Source: Fimbriiglobus sp. (GTDB taxonomy: Bacteria > Planctomycetota > Planctomycetia > Gemmatales > Gemmataceae). Taken from it: a DNA stretch of 5,553 bases. The notes beneath the pieces are model-generated. The model made no database searches, was not told the origin of the DNA, and was given only the letters and a program-made list of their open reading frames with translations. Positions 1-5,553 of this stretch are shown piece after piece (position 1 is the first letter of the stretch; every line of letters starts with the position of its first letter). The stretch lies in contig JANXTD010000228.1 of the NCBI GenBank assembly GCA_025352585.1, forward strand, positions 1 to 5,553, given 5' to 3'. Both the position numbers and the translations under genes were made by a program.

Positions 1-493
1 CACCGAGGCCGTATTTGAGGTGCTGAAGGGCGTCACCGAAGTCGTCCCCGGATACGCCGGTGGCCACGTCGTGAACCCGACCTACGAGGAGGTTTGCGGC
101 AAGCGGACGGGCCACGCCGAGGTGATCCAGTTCACCTACGACCCGGCCGTGGTGACCTACAAGCAGCTCGTCGAACTGTTCCTGGTGACGCACGACCCCA
201 CGTCGCGCGACAAGCAGGGTAACGATGTCGGCCCGCAGTACCGCTCCGTGATCTACGCCCACGACGAGGAGCAAGCCCGCGAAGCCGCCGAAGTCATCGC
301 GAGCCTGAACGCCGCGAAGGTTTTCGCGAAGCCGATCGTGACTGAAGTGGAGCCGCTGAAGAACTTCAGCGTCGCCGAGGCATACCACCACGGCTACTTC
401 CGGGCGCACCCGGAGCAGCCGTACTGCGCCTACCTGATCGGCCCGAAGCTGGGTCAGGTGCGCAAGAAGTTCGCGGCACTACTGAAGGCGTGA
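1..493 (+). CDS. msrA: Peptide-methionine (S)-S-oxide reductase MsrA, 5'-truncated by the window edge
   Basis: MsrA reduces methionine-S-sulfoxide, free or in oxidised proteins, with thioredoxin as usual reductant; it is a repair enzyme. The frame is open from base 2, giving 163 residues before TGA at 491-493. Visible family motifs are TEAVF at residues 1-5, GYAGG at 17-21, NPTYEEVCGKRTGHAE at 25-40, HDPTSRDKQGNDVGPQYRS at 64-82, AEAYHHGYF at 125-133, and PYCAYLIGPKL near the C terminus. Glu40, Asp75 and Tyr80 match conserved active-site positions, and Cys142 is a candidate resolving or recycling cysteine. In the family, TEAVF directly follows the GCFWC nucleophile motif, so the catalytic Cys should lie just left of base 1; base 1 (c) fits the end of a Cys TGC codon. 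The GTG at 20 is therefore an internal Val, not the start. No signal peptide can be judged. It converges on the ThuA-like gene with a 6-base gap. Family assignment is very secure. Confidence 0.95.
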   Translation, partial: TEAVFEVLKGVTEVVPGYAGGHVVNPTYEEVCGKRTGHAEVIQFTYDPAVVTYKQLVELFLVTHDPTSRDKQGNDVGPQYRSVIYAHDEEQAREAAEVIASLNAAKVFAKPIVTEVEPLKNFSVAEAYHHGYFRAHPEQPYCAYLIGPKLGQVRKKFAALLKA

Positions 494-499
494 TTCGGG

Positions 500-1363
500 T
501 TACTCCGCCGCCAGCGACTTGTCGGCGGTCGGGAACGCCTTCGGCACCGGCAGCGTCACCTTACCCGTCGCCGCCCACTCGGAGCCGCGTTGCAGCGTCG
601 TCTGGAAGCCGACGCAGGCGATCGACTTCACGTCATGACCGAGTGTCGTGTGGAAGACGCGGCCCTTGCCGTAGTCGATCACCATCAGCATCGGCTCCTT
701 CTCGCCGCTGCCGCCGGTCGCCTTGTCCGACTGCGCGAACGCCAGCACGGTCAGGTTCTTGGCCGGGCCACGCAGGCGGTCGTACAGCTCGTCCTGAGTG
801 TGCTTCCACGAGGCCGGCAAGCCCTTCGTGATGGGGTGCTCCGGGTCGGTGTGTTCGAGCACGAACTCGTGCTGCTTGCCGTGGCTGCCGCCGCGGCCGG
901 CGCTTTCGTCGCGGAAGACTTTGCCGTCGCGCTGCCGCAGGTACGGGCCGTCCTTCTCGGTGCGGCCGCCCCAGCCGCCGACGCCGATCAGCTCGTTGTA
1001 CTCCGGCCACTTGGCGAAGGCGTTGTCGGCCGCGTGGACGACGACCACCCCGCCGCCGCCGCGGACGAACGCCAGGAAGTCGGCCTTCGTCTCGGCCGGC
1101 CACTCCTCGCCGTTGTAGTTCAGAACAACCACGCCGAAGTCCGCGAACTTCGGCCGGAACCCCGCCGTCCCCTTCTCCGGCGACGTGGCGACCTCGACCG
1201 TGAAGCGGCCGCAGTCTTCGAGGCACTTCTTCAACAGCGGCGTCGTCGCCTTCCAGTTGTGGTTGTTCTGGCCGTCCACGAGGAGGGCTTTCAACTTCGG
1301 CTCGTCAGCCACCGACGTGGCGGCGACGAGCAGGGCGACGGCGAGGGAGAGCAGCGGGCGCAT
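500..1363 (-). CDS. Exported ThuA-like domain protein (trehalose-utilisation family, amidotransferase-like fold)
   Basis: This 287-residue protein covers a single ThuA-like domain. Residues 1-19 form a signal peptide (hydrophobic [12 protein letters not shown], likely cleavage after SVA, before DEPK), so the mature protein should act outside the cytoplasm. The family has a class I glutamine amidotransferase-like fold. Seen here are DGQNNHNW (30-37), the Gly-rich strand and turn [15 protein letters not shown] (102-116), [10 protein letters not shown] (188-197), [14 protein letters not shown] (231-244) and [11 protein letters not shown] (259-269). The turn carries His-Ala where classical amidotransferases have the nucleophile Cys, as usual for ThuA proteins, so it is probably not an amidotransferase. 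ThuA proteins are linked genetically to disaccharide use through 3-keto intermediates; the reaction here is unknown. The ATG at 1363 is preceded by GGAG eight bases upstream. It follows the DUF1080 gene by 27 bases, which suggests co-transcription and a shared substrate. Confidence 0.9.
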   Translation of the reverse strand: MRPLLSLAVALLVAATSVADEPKLKALLVDGQNNHNWKATTPLLKKCLEDCGRFTVEVATSPEKGTAGFRPKFADFGVVVLNYNGEEWPAETKADFLAFVRGGGGVVVVHAADNAFAKWPEYNELIGVGGWGGRTEKDGPYLRQRDGKVFRDESAGRGGSHGKQHEFVLEHTDPEHPITKGLPASWKHTQDELYDRLRGPAKNLTVLAFAQSDKATGGSGEKEPMLMVIDYGKGRVFHTTLGHDVKSIACVGFQTTLQRGSEWAATGKVTLPVPKAFPTADKSLAAE

Positions 1364-1371
1364 GCGGGGGA

Positions 1372-1375
1372 CTCC
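1372..1375 (-). promoter_or_regulatory. Ribosome binding site for the ThuA-like gene
   Basis: GGAG on the minus strand lies eight bases upstream of the ATG at 1363, within the 27-base gap after the DUF1080 stop. The gap is too short for an independent promoter of normal layout, which supports co-transcription with the DUF1080 gene. Confidence 0.5.
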
Positions 1376-1390
1376 GAGTTGGGGGTGCGG

Positions 1391-2698
1391 TTACTTGAGG
1401 GTTTTGATGCGGACGTTGCGGAATTCGACGGGGTCCGAGTGCCCGGCGAAGCCGAAGAAGCCTTCGGTCGCCGTGATGCCGGTGTGCGGCGTCTTACGCA
1501 TGAACTCCTTGACGGCCGCGGTGTCGCCCTCGGTGATGCGGAAGCCGTTGAGTTCGACGGTCACCTTTGAGCCTTGCGCGTTCACCTGCATGGCGTTCCA
1601 CTCGCCGACGGGCCGCAAGTAGCCGGGGGTCGCGGGGATCGCCCCGTAGACGCTGCCGCAACGCTGCCGCGGGTCGAGCTTGGCGAACTGCGCTGCCGTG
1701 TCGTCGAGGACTTGGACCTCGCACAGGCCGGTGATCGACGGGTCGCCGCTGCCGGGGTAGCGAAGTGCTAAGCCGTTGTTGCCGCCGGGGGGCAGCTTGA
1801 ACTCGACCTGAGCGGTGAAGTCGGCGTACTTCTCCTTCGTGTACAGGTTGCCGCCTCGCTTCGGCTTGCAGACGATCACGCCGTCCTTGACCTCGTAGTC
1901 GGCGACCGCGCCTTGCCAGCCGTCGAGGGTCTTGCCATCGAAGATCGGCGTGAAACCGCTGCCGGCCTTCTCGGCGAGGATCTTGTTGGCCTCGTCGGCG
2001 GGGATGGCGCGGGCGAAGACGTTCTTCCAGCGGATCTCCTTGCCGTGGGTCTGCAAGATGACGGCCCCCAGCTTCGTCATCGGCGACTTGCGGTCGTAGT
2101 AGTTTTCGAGGCGGGCGTGATCGACGACGAGCTTGCCGTTGAGGGTGACCGTCAGGTACTCGCCGACCTGGACGATGCGGAAGCTGTTCCACTCGCCGAA
2201 CGGCTTGTCGGCCAGCACGAGCGGGTCTTTACCCTTCGCGCCCGGCGAGTTGTTCCAGAGGCCGCCGCTGCCCTTGTCGGCCCCGAGCTTGAACTTCGAC
2301 GCCTCCGTCGAGTCCCAAATCTGAATTTGCGGCAGACCCTTCATGTAGATGCCGCTGTCGGCGAGGGCGACCGTCTTGTAGTCGATCAGGAACTCCACGT
2401 CGCCGAACTGCTCGACGGTCGAGAGGTACGCGCCGTTGCCGTCGTTGACGAGTTCGCCGTTCTCGACGCTCCAGTGCTTGACCGCGTCGGCGTCCCACTT
2501 CTCGAACTTCGCCTGGACCTCGTCGGCCGGCAACTTCGCTAAATCGAGCGGCGAGCCGCCCTTGTCGTGGACGGCCCAGCCGCGCCAGCCAGTGAGATCC
2601 TTGCCGTTGAACACGGCCTTGAAGCCGGCCGGCGGCTCCGCGGCGAACCCGACACTCGCGAACAGGGCGGCAACGCACCCGAGGAACCAACGCATCAT
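1391..2698 (-). CDS. Exported protein with two tandem DUF1080 (3-keto-disaccharide hydrolase-like) domains
   Basis: The chosen ATG at 2698 gives 435 residues. Residues 1-19 or so (MMRWFLGCVAALFASVGFA, then AEPP) form a classical signal peptide, so the protein is exported. Two concanavalin-like DUF1080 domains follow. The first spans about 26-231 (FKAVFNGKDLTGWRG; PFGEWNSFRIVQVGEYLTV; LNGKLVVDHARLENYYDR). The second spans about 248-434 (FTPIFDGKTLDGWQG; PVGEWNAMQVN; VTVELNGFRI). DUF1080 proteins include enzymes that cleave 3-keto-glycosides formed by a sugar dehydrogenase; others are annotated only as laminin-G-like or carbohydrate-binding. The first copy keeps more of the typical planctomycete motifs. 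A TTG at 2719 would add seven residues ahead of the signal peptide and lacks a good ribosome site, so it was rejected. The gene precedes the ThuA-like gene by 27 bases and probably shares its mRNA. The family call is firm; substrate and activity are inferred. Confidence 0.92.
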   Translation of the reverse strand: MMRWFLGCVAALFASVGFAAEPPAGFKAVFNGKDLTGWRGWAVHDKGGSPLDLAKLPADEVQAKFEKWDADAVKHWSVENGELVNDGNGAYLSTVEQFGDVEFLIDYKTVALADSGIYMKGLPQIQIWDSTEASKFKLGADKGSGGLWNNSPGAKGKDPLVLADKPFGEWNSFRIVQVGEYLTVTLNGKLVVDHARLENYYDRKSPMTKLGAVILQTHGKEIRWKNVFARAIPADEANKILAEKAGSGFTPIFDGKTLDGWQGAVADYEVKDGVIVCKPKRGGNLYTKEKYADFTAQVEFKLPPGGNNGLALRYPGSGDPSITGLCEVQVLDDTAAQFAKLDPRQRCGSVYGAIPATPGYLRPVGEWNAMQVNAQGSKVTVELNGFRITEGDTAAVKEFMRKTPHTGITATEGFFGFAGHSDPVEFRNVRIKTLK

Positions 2699-2706
2699 GG
2701 GGACAA

Positions 2707-2711
2707 CCTTC
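2707..2711 (-). promoter_or_regulatory. Ribosome binding site for the DUF1080 gene
   Basis: GAAGG on the minus strand sits eight bases upstream of the ATG at 2698. It lies inside the seven-codon extension that a TTG start at 2719 would give, which supports the ATG as the true start. Confidence 0.5.
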
Positions 2712-2727
2712 GGCGACAAAGTGGCAG

Positions 2728-2771
2728 GCGGCGGGGCGAACTCTGACGCGGCGATGATACCGCCCCGCCGC
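2728..2771. repeat. Perfect 11-bp inverted repeat between the bpX6-like and DUF1080 genes
   Basis: The arms GCGGCGGGGCG (2728-2738) and CGCCCCGCCGC (2761-2771) are exact reverse complements separated by 22 bases. All 11 pairs are G:C, so a very stable hairpin is possible in RNA or DNA. The repeat sits after the bpX6-like stop (2783-2785) and 29 bases before the DUF1080 ATG. No run of T follows the hairpin on either strand, so a classical intrinsic terminator is not supported. It could be a Rho-type or hairpin-only end for the upstream gene, a leader structure, or an operator. In DNA this GC-rich some chance pairing is expected. Confidence 0.55.
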
Positions 2772-2786
2772 GCGAAGTGCAGTCAA
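2754..2786 (-). promoter_or_regulatory. Weak sigma70-like promoter candidate for the DUF1080-ThuA pair
   Basis: On the minus strand, TTGACT (2786-2781, one mismatch to the -35 consensus) precedes TATCAT (2759-2754, one mismatch to the -10 consensus). The spacer is 21 bases, clearly longer than the usual 16-18, so the pair is doubtful as a single promoter. It lies in the only sizeable gap before the DUF1080 gene. The TTGACT overlaps the stop codon of the bpX6-like gene, and the TATCAT lies in the loop of the inverted repeat. Confidence 0.22.
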
Positions 2787-5539
2787 ATTTTCACGCGCGC
2801 CATGACGCCGTCGGCGAACACGATGACGACTTCGCTCACCGCCGGCTGATACGCAGCGAAGACGGCGCGACTCGGGTGCGCGACTTGGGCGACGGTTTCG
2901 CTGCCGGACAACGAGCTGTTGCCGCCCCAGCGCAGGCGAACGACCCGGCCAGTCTCGGTGACCGCGACGAGTTGCATCGGCGCGATCAGGCAGGCGACCG
3001 CGTAGCCCTCGACGCAAACGTGCCGGGCGTGCTGGCCGGTCAGCGTGCGTTGCTCGCAACTGAGCCGTGACCAACAGGCGACGCCGTCGGGGTTGACGCC
3101 GGCAACTTCGAGCGTCCCCAGTTCGGGGGTAAGCCAGGAGATCGACGGTTGCGTGAGGGCGTCCTCGTGCGACGAACCCGGCACCCAAGGTATGGTGTGG
3201 CAGAGGGTCACGTCCCTGTCGCGATGAAAGTAGTGGAGGAGGCCCGAGTCCCATTTCCAGATTATCGATTCGTTTTGCGTCACGAAGTAGATCTGACGCC
3301 CAGAGTCAGGCAAAGGCTGAGTCATCAAGCGCTTCAAGGAAGGCAAGGAATAGGCACGACGCTGGGAACTGTCCGTCACGAAGGCGTAATGGTCGCCATC
3401 GGCCTCCGCAGACGGCTCCAGGTACATGTCGCGGAGTTTAGTGTCTGCTAGGAAGCCCTCACAGTACCCGAACCGGTATCCGAAACCCGGCACTTTCCAG
3501 AATGAGTGCAATTTGACGGGGTAATCCCTCTCCGGCAGGTGCGTCATGTCCACGACGTGCTCCGCCTCCGCGTCAGTCGCCAGCGCGACGATCGCGACGC
3601 CCTCCCCCGCAGACTTGTAGGCCCCCGCGCCCTGCACCGTCTCGACTCCGCCCGTCGGGCTGACGTAGCGCTGGATTGCGCCCTGGTAGCCGGCGACGAT
3701 CACCGACCCCGACGGCGTCGCCACGGCGGCGGTCACGGGGCCGGTCGCGAGCCGCGACAGGATCGCGTTGACCGGCTTCGCCACCACCTGCGGCCGCACG
3801 GCGAGGGCCGACCGCACAGCGACGTGGGCGTCGCGGACCAGCGACGCCGACCAGCCTGCGCGACTGCCCAAGGCTTGCGACACGACGTTCTTCGCGGCGG
3901 CCTGGTCGCGCAGGTGCCCGGCGAGGCAGAGGCGGGCCTGGTCACGCACGTCGTCGCGGAATCCGGCCGGCATCGCGGGTTCTTGACGCAGCACCAGCTC
4001 GAAGAAGCGGCTCGCCTCCTCGGTGTGCGGTGGGACGAAACGGGTTTCGGCCCGGTCGATGAGCGTCGCCAGGTCGGCCCAACGTTCACCCGCCGCGTGC
4101 AACTCGATCATCCTCTCGGCGCATAGCATTTGGCCAGCGCCGACGTGGTTCCAACCCACGAAATAGTAGAGTTCGGCCAGGTTCAAATCGCCGACCTTGT
4201 CGCGGGCCAAGTCGCCGGCCGGGACGTAACGCTCCGCGCCGGCCATCGCCTCCGCCGCCTTGCGGAAGAGTTCGACGGCCCGCTCCTCGTCGCCGAGGCG
4301 GCGCATCAACTCCGCGGCCGGCTCGTACTGGTTCAGGTGCAGGTACAGCCGCAACGCCTCGTCGTAGTCGCCGGCCTTCTCGAACTCGCGTGCGGCCTGC
4401 GGCAAGTCTTTCAACTTGTCGCGGTACAGGATCGCCGCGTCGCGGTGCAGCCCGCCGCCGGCCAGGGCGTTCGCAGCCGAGCGCATGTCGCGCAGCAGCA
4501 CGCCGTGGATGTAGGCGGCGCGGCGCACGTCCCCGCGGCGCACGGCGTCCTCGGCGAGCTTGCGGTAGTGCGCGGCGAGTTGGCCCCACACGTCGCCGCC
4601 GCCGAGCCAGCCGACGCCGGCCGCGCCCCCGCCTAGCAGCGACGCCAGCGAGTACGACGAGTTGCGCTCGCTCAGCGTACTGCCGCCATCGACGCGGCCT
4701 TGAGGAGCGTCCGGGTCGGCGAACGCCGGCGGCGCGCGACGCAACGCCTCCTCGATATTCCCGCGTTCGAGTTGCCGCAAGATTTCGCGTAACGCGCCTT
4801 CTTGCTTGCCCAGGATGGTCTCGGTGAGCCGCGGCACCGCCTCTAACGCCGACCTCGCCAGACTCGCCCCGAGACCCGCCAAGCCCTTAGAGCCGAGGGT
4901 GCGACCGATGGCGCTCAGCGCCCGGCCGGCGGCGAGTTGCGCCGCAGCGGCCGCGCCCTTGAAGAAGCTCGCGCCCGGCGGCCGCGCCCCCTCCGGCACC
5001 GGGGCGTCCGGGTCCGTCCCAACGGGGGCCGACCCGTCCGGCTCGCCTTGCTCCAGAATCGCCGCCGGGGTCTGCGGCAACTTCGCCTGGATCACGGTCA
5101 ACTCGCGCGGCAGCCGCGGCGGCGTCGGCAGCGGCCCCCACACGCTGCGAAGGGTCGGCGGCGGCGTGACGAACTCCGCTTCGCGCAACGGCGACTCCGG
5201 GTCGAACGCCAGCGCCGTGAGTTGCGGCAGCAGCACCAGCCCTTGCGTGCGCGTCAACGCCAGCGCCTCGTCGGCGCGGAGGGTCGGCCGCAAGTCGGCG
5301 TCGCGCGGCACGAACAGCGACCCCGCCAGCCGCCGCAAGCCGATCGCCCCCGCGACCGGCACCGTAATCGGCGTCACCGGGACGACGACGTAGCCGCCGG
5401 CGACGCGGAAGACCTCCGGCCAGTCGAGGCCGATCGCCGCGGCGACGCGCAGCACGTCGGCTGCGTCGTCGGTGAACATAACAACAGCGTCGGCGCGGGC
5501 CGGTTCATCCCGCGGGATCAGTCGCATCGGCACCTGCAT
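2783..5539 (-). CDS. Large multidomain protein: bpX6-like domain, TPR-like solenoid and C-terminal beta-propeller (MoxR-vWA-beta-propeller ternary system component)
   Basis: The 918-residue product has no signal peptide and is probably cytoplasmic. Residues 7-125 resemble the bpX6 domain: a strand-rich start, then GYVVVPV, GLRRLAGSLF and LVLLPQLTALAFDP. A Pro/Gly/acidic linker spans 125-190, followed by an Ala/Gly/Leu-rich helical stretch at 192-243. Residues 245-560 form helix-turn-helix repeats of TPR type (DLPQAAREFEKAGDYDEALR and GDEERAVELFRKAAEAM). About 590-918 alternate short strands ending in Gly/Asp turns (GSVIVAGYQGAIQRYV, LVAVTETGRVVRLRW, VVIVFADGVMARVKI), as in a beta-propeller. 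In described ternary systems such proteins are encoded with a MoxR AAA+ ATPase and a vWA protein and are proposed to act in NTP-dependent conflict or stress responses; neither partner is in the window. The bpX6 call rests on remembered family pattern, not on a search. A generic TPR/WD40-like protein is the alternative. Confidence 0.72.
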   Translation of the reverse strand: MQVPMRLIPRDEPARADAVVMFTDDAADVLRVAAAIGLDWPEVFRVAGGYVVVPVTPITVPVAGAIGLRRLAGSLFVPRDADLRPTLRADEALALTRTQGLVLLPQLTALAFDPESPLREAEFVTPPPTLRSVWGPLPTPPRLPRELTVIQAKLPQTPAAILEQGEPDGSAPVGTDPDAPVPEGARPPGASFFKGAAAAAQLAAGRALSAIGRTLGSKGLAGLGASLARSALEAVPRLTETILGKQEGALREILRQLERGNIEEALRRAPPAFADPDAPQGRVDGGSTLSERNSSYSLASLLGGGAAGVGWLGGGDVWGQLAAHYRKLAEDAVRRGDVRRAAYIHGVLLRDMRSAANALAGGGLHRDAAILYRDKLKDLPQAAREFEKAGDYDEALRLYLHLNQYEPAAELMRRLGDEERAVELFRKAAEAMAGAERYVPAGDLARDKVGDLNLAELYYFVGWNHVGAGQMLCAERMIELHAAGERWADLATLIDRAETRFVPPHTEEASRFFELVLRQEPAMPAGFRDDVRDQARLCLAGHLRDQAAAKNVVSQALGSRAGWSASLVRDAHVAVRSALAVRPQVVAKPVNAILSRLATGPVTAAVATPSGSVIVAGYQGAIQRYVSPTGGVETVQGAGAYKSAGEGVAIVALATDAEAEHVVDMTHLPERDYPVKLHSFWKVPGFGYRFGYCEGFLADTKLRDMYLEPSAEADGDHYAFVTDSSQRRAYSLPSLKRLMTQPLPDSGRQIYFVTQNESIIWKWDSGLLHYFHRDRDVTLCHTIPWVPGSSHEDALTQPSISWLTPELGTLEVAGVNPDGVACWSRLSCEQRTLTGQHARHVCVEGYAVACLIAPMQLVAVTETGRVVRLRWGGNSSLSGSETVAQVAHPSRAVFAAYQPAVSEVVIVFADGVMARVKI

Positions 5540-5545
5540 CACACG

Positions 5546-5551
5546 CCCCCT
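5546..5551 (-). promoter_or_regulatory. Ribosome binding site for the bpX6-like gene
   Basis: AGGGGG on the minus strand lies six bases upstream of the ATG at 5539, but only three upstream of the in-frame GTG at 5542. The spacing favours the ATG. The ATG is also embedded in TGATG, so an upstream reading frame could end at 5539-5541. Confidence 0.5.
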
Positions 5552-5553
5552 GC

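Noticed and set aside
20..22. GTG as start codon of msrA
   Set aside because: The conserved frame (TEAVFE) continues upstream to the window edge, so the codon is an internal valine.
505..528. Possible terminator hairpin just after msrA (CCGCCG, 12-base loop, CGGCGG)
   Set aside because: The stem is only 6 bp with no T run on either strand, and it encodes the C terminus of the ThuA-like protein. In this GC-rich context it is likely to be chance.
590..1570. Long plus-strand open frame of 326 codons opposite the ThuA-like and DUF1080 genes
   Set aside because: It lies antisense to two well-recognised genes, spans their junction, and has a composition dominated by Arg, Val, Ala and Leu with no family motif. 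Such open frames are expected opposite GC-rich coding sequence.
2717..2719. TTG as start codon of the DUF1080 gene
   Set aside because: It would place seven residues, including two prolines, ahead of a well-formed signal peptide, and the ribosome site at 2707-2711 fits the ATG at 2698.
2229..3254. Minus-strand open frame of 341 codons bridging the bpX6-like and DUF1080 genes in another frame
   Set aside because: It is Arg/Gly-rich, overlaps two supported genes on the same strand out of frame, and resembles no known protein. It is a GC-rich shadow frame.
4130..4636. Plus-strand open frame of 168 codons opposite the solenoid region
   Set aside because: It is antisense to the repeat-bearing part of the bpX6-like gene. 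Its apparent Val/Gln-rich repeats are the mirror of the helical repeat codons.
5540..5542. GTG as start codon of the bpX6-like gene
   Set aside because: It gives only one more residue, lies too close to AGGGGG (three bases), and the neighbouring ATG has better spacing. It cannot be fully excluded.

Overview
This is a GC-rich window, with hand-counted 60-base lines mostly between about 63 and 82% GC. It holds four protein genes and almost no non-coding DNA. The combination suggests a planctomycete, probably of the Gemmata group. It pairs an exported tandem DUF1080 protein with an exported ThuA-like protein, and has a large multidomain protein that resembles the bpX6 family of MoxR-vWA-beta-propeller ternary systems. 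The taxon is inferred from gene content; no rRNA or tRNA is present to confirm it.

Layout. At the left edge, on the + strand, lies the 3' part of a peptide-methionine (S)-S-oxide reductase gene (msrA). Its catalytic cysteine motif falls just off the window. It converges, with 6 bases between stop codons, on a minus-strand pair: a DUF1080 (3-keto-disaccharide hydrolase-like) gene followed 27 bases later by a ThuA-like gene. Both products carry signal peptides. They probably form one transcription unit acting outside the cytoplasm on oxidised (3-keto) sugars.

The right half (2783-5539, minus strand) is one gene of 918 codons. Its product has an N-terminal bpX6-like domain, a Pro/Gly-rich linker, an Ala/Gly/Leu-rich helical stretch, a TPR-like alpha-solenoid and a C-terminal beta-propeller. 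In the published description of these systems, such proteins are encoded beside a MoxR AAA+ ATPase and a vWA protein, and the systems are proposed to work in biological conflict. Those partners would lie to the right of the window. The start codon overlaps a possible upstream stop codon as TGATG, consistent with translational coupling to such a partner.

The only appreciable gap (2699-2782) separates this gene from the DUF1080 gene. It holds a perfect 11-bp inverted repeat around a weak promoter-like -10 element. The most unusual internal signal is a marked local drop in GC (about 56%) inside the beta-propeller. It may mark a faster-diversifying or exchanged segment. No RNA genes, mobile elements, CRISPR arrays or insertion sequences were found.
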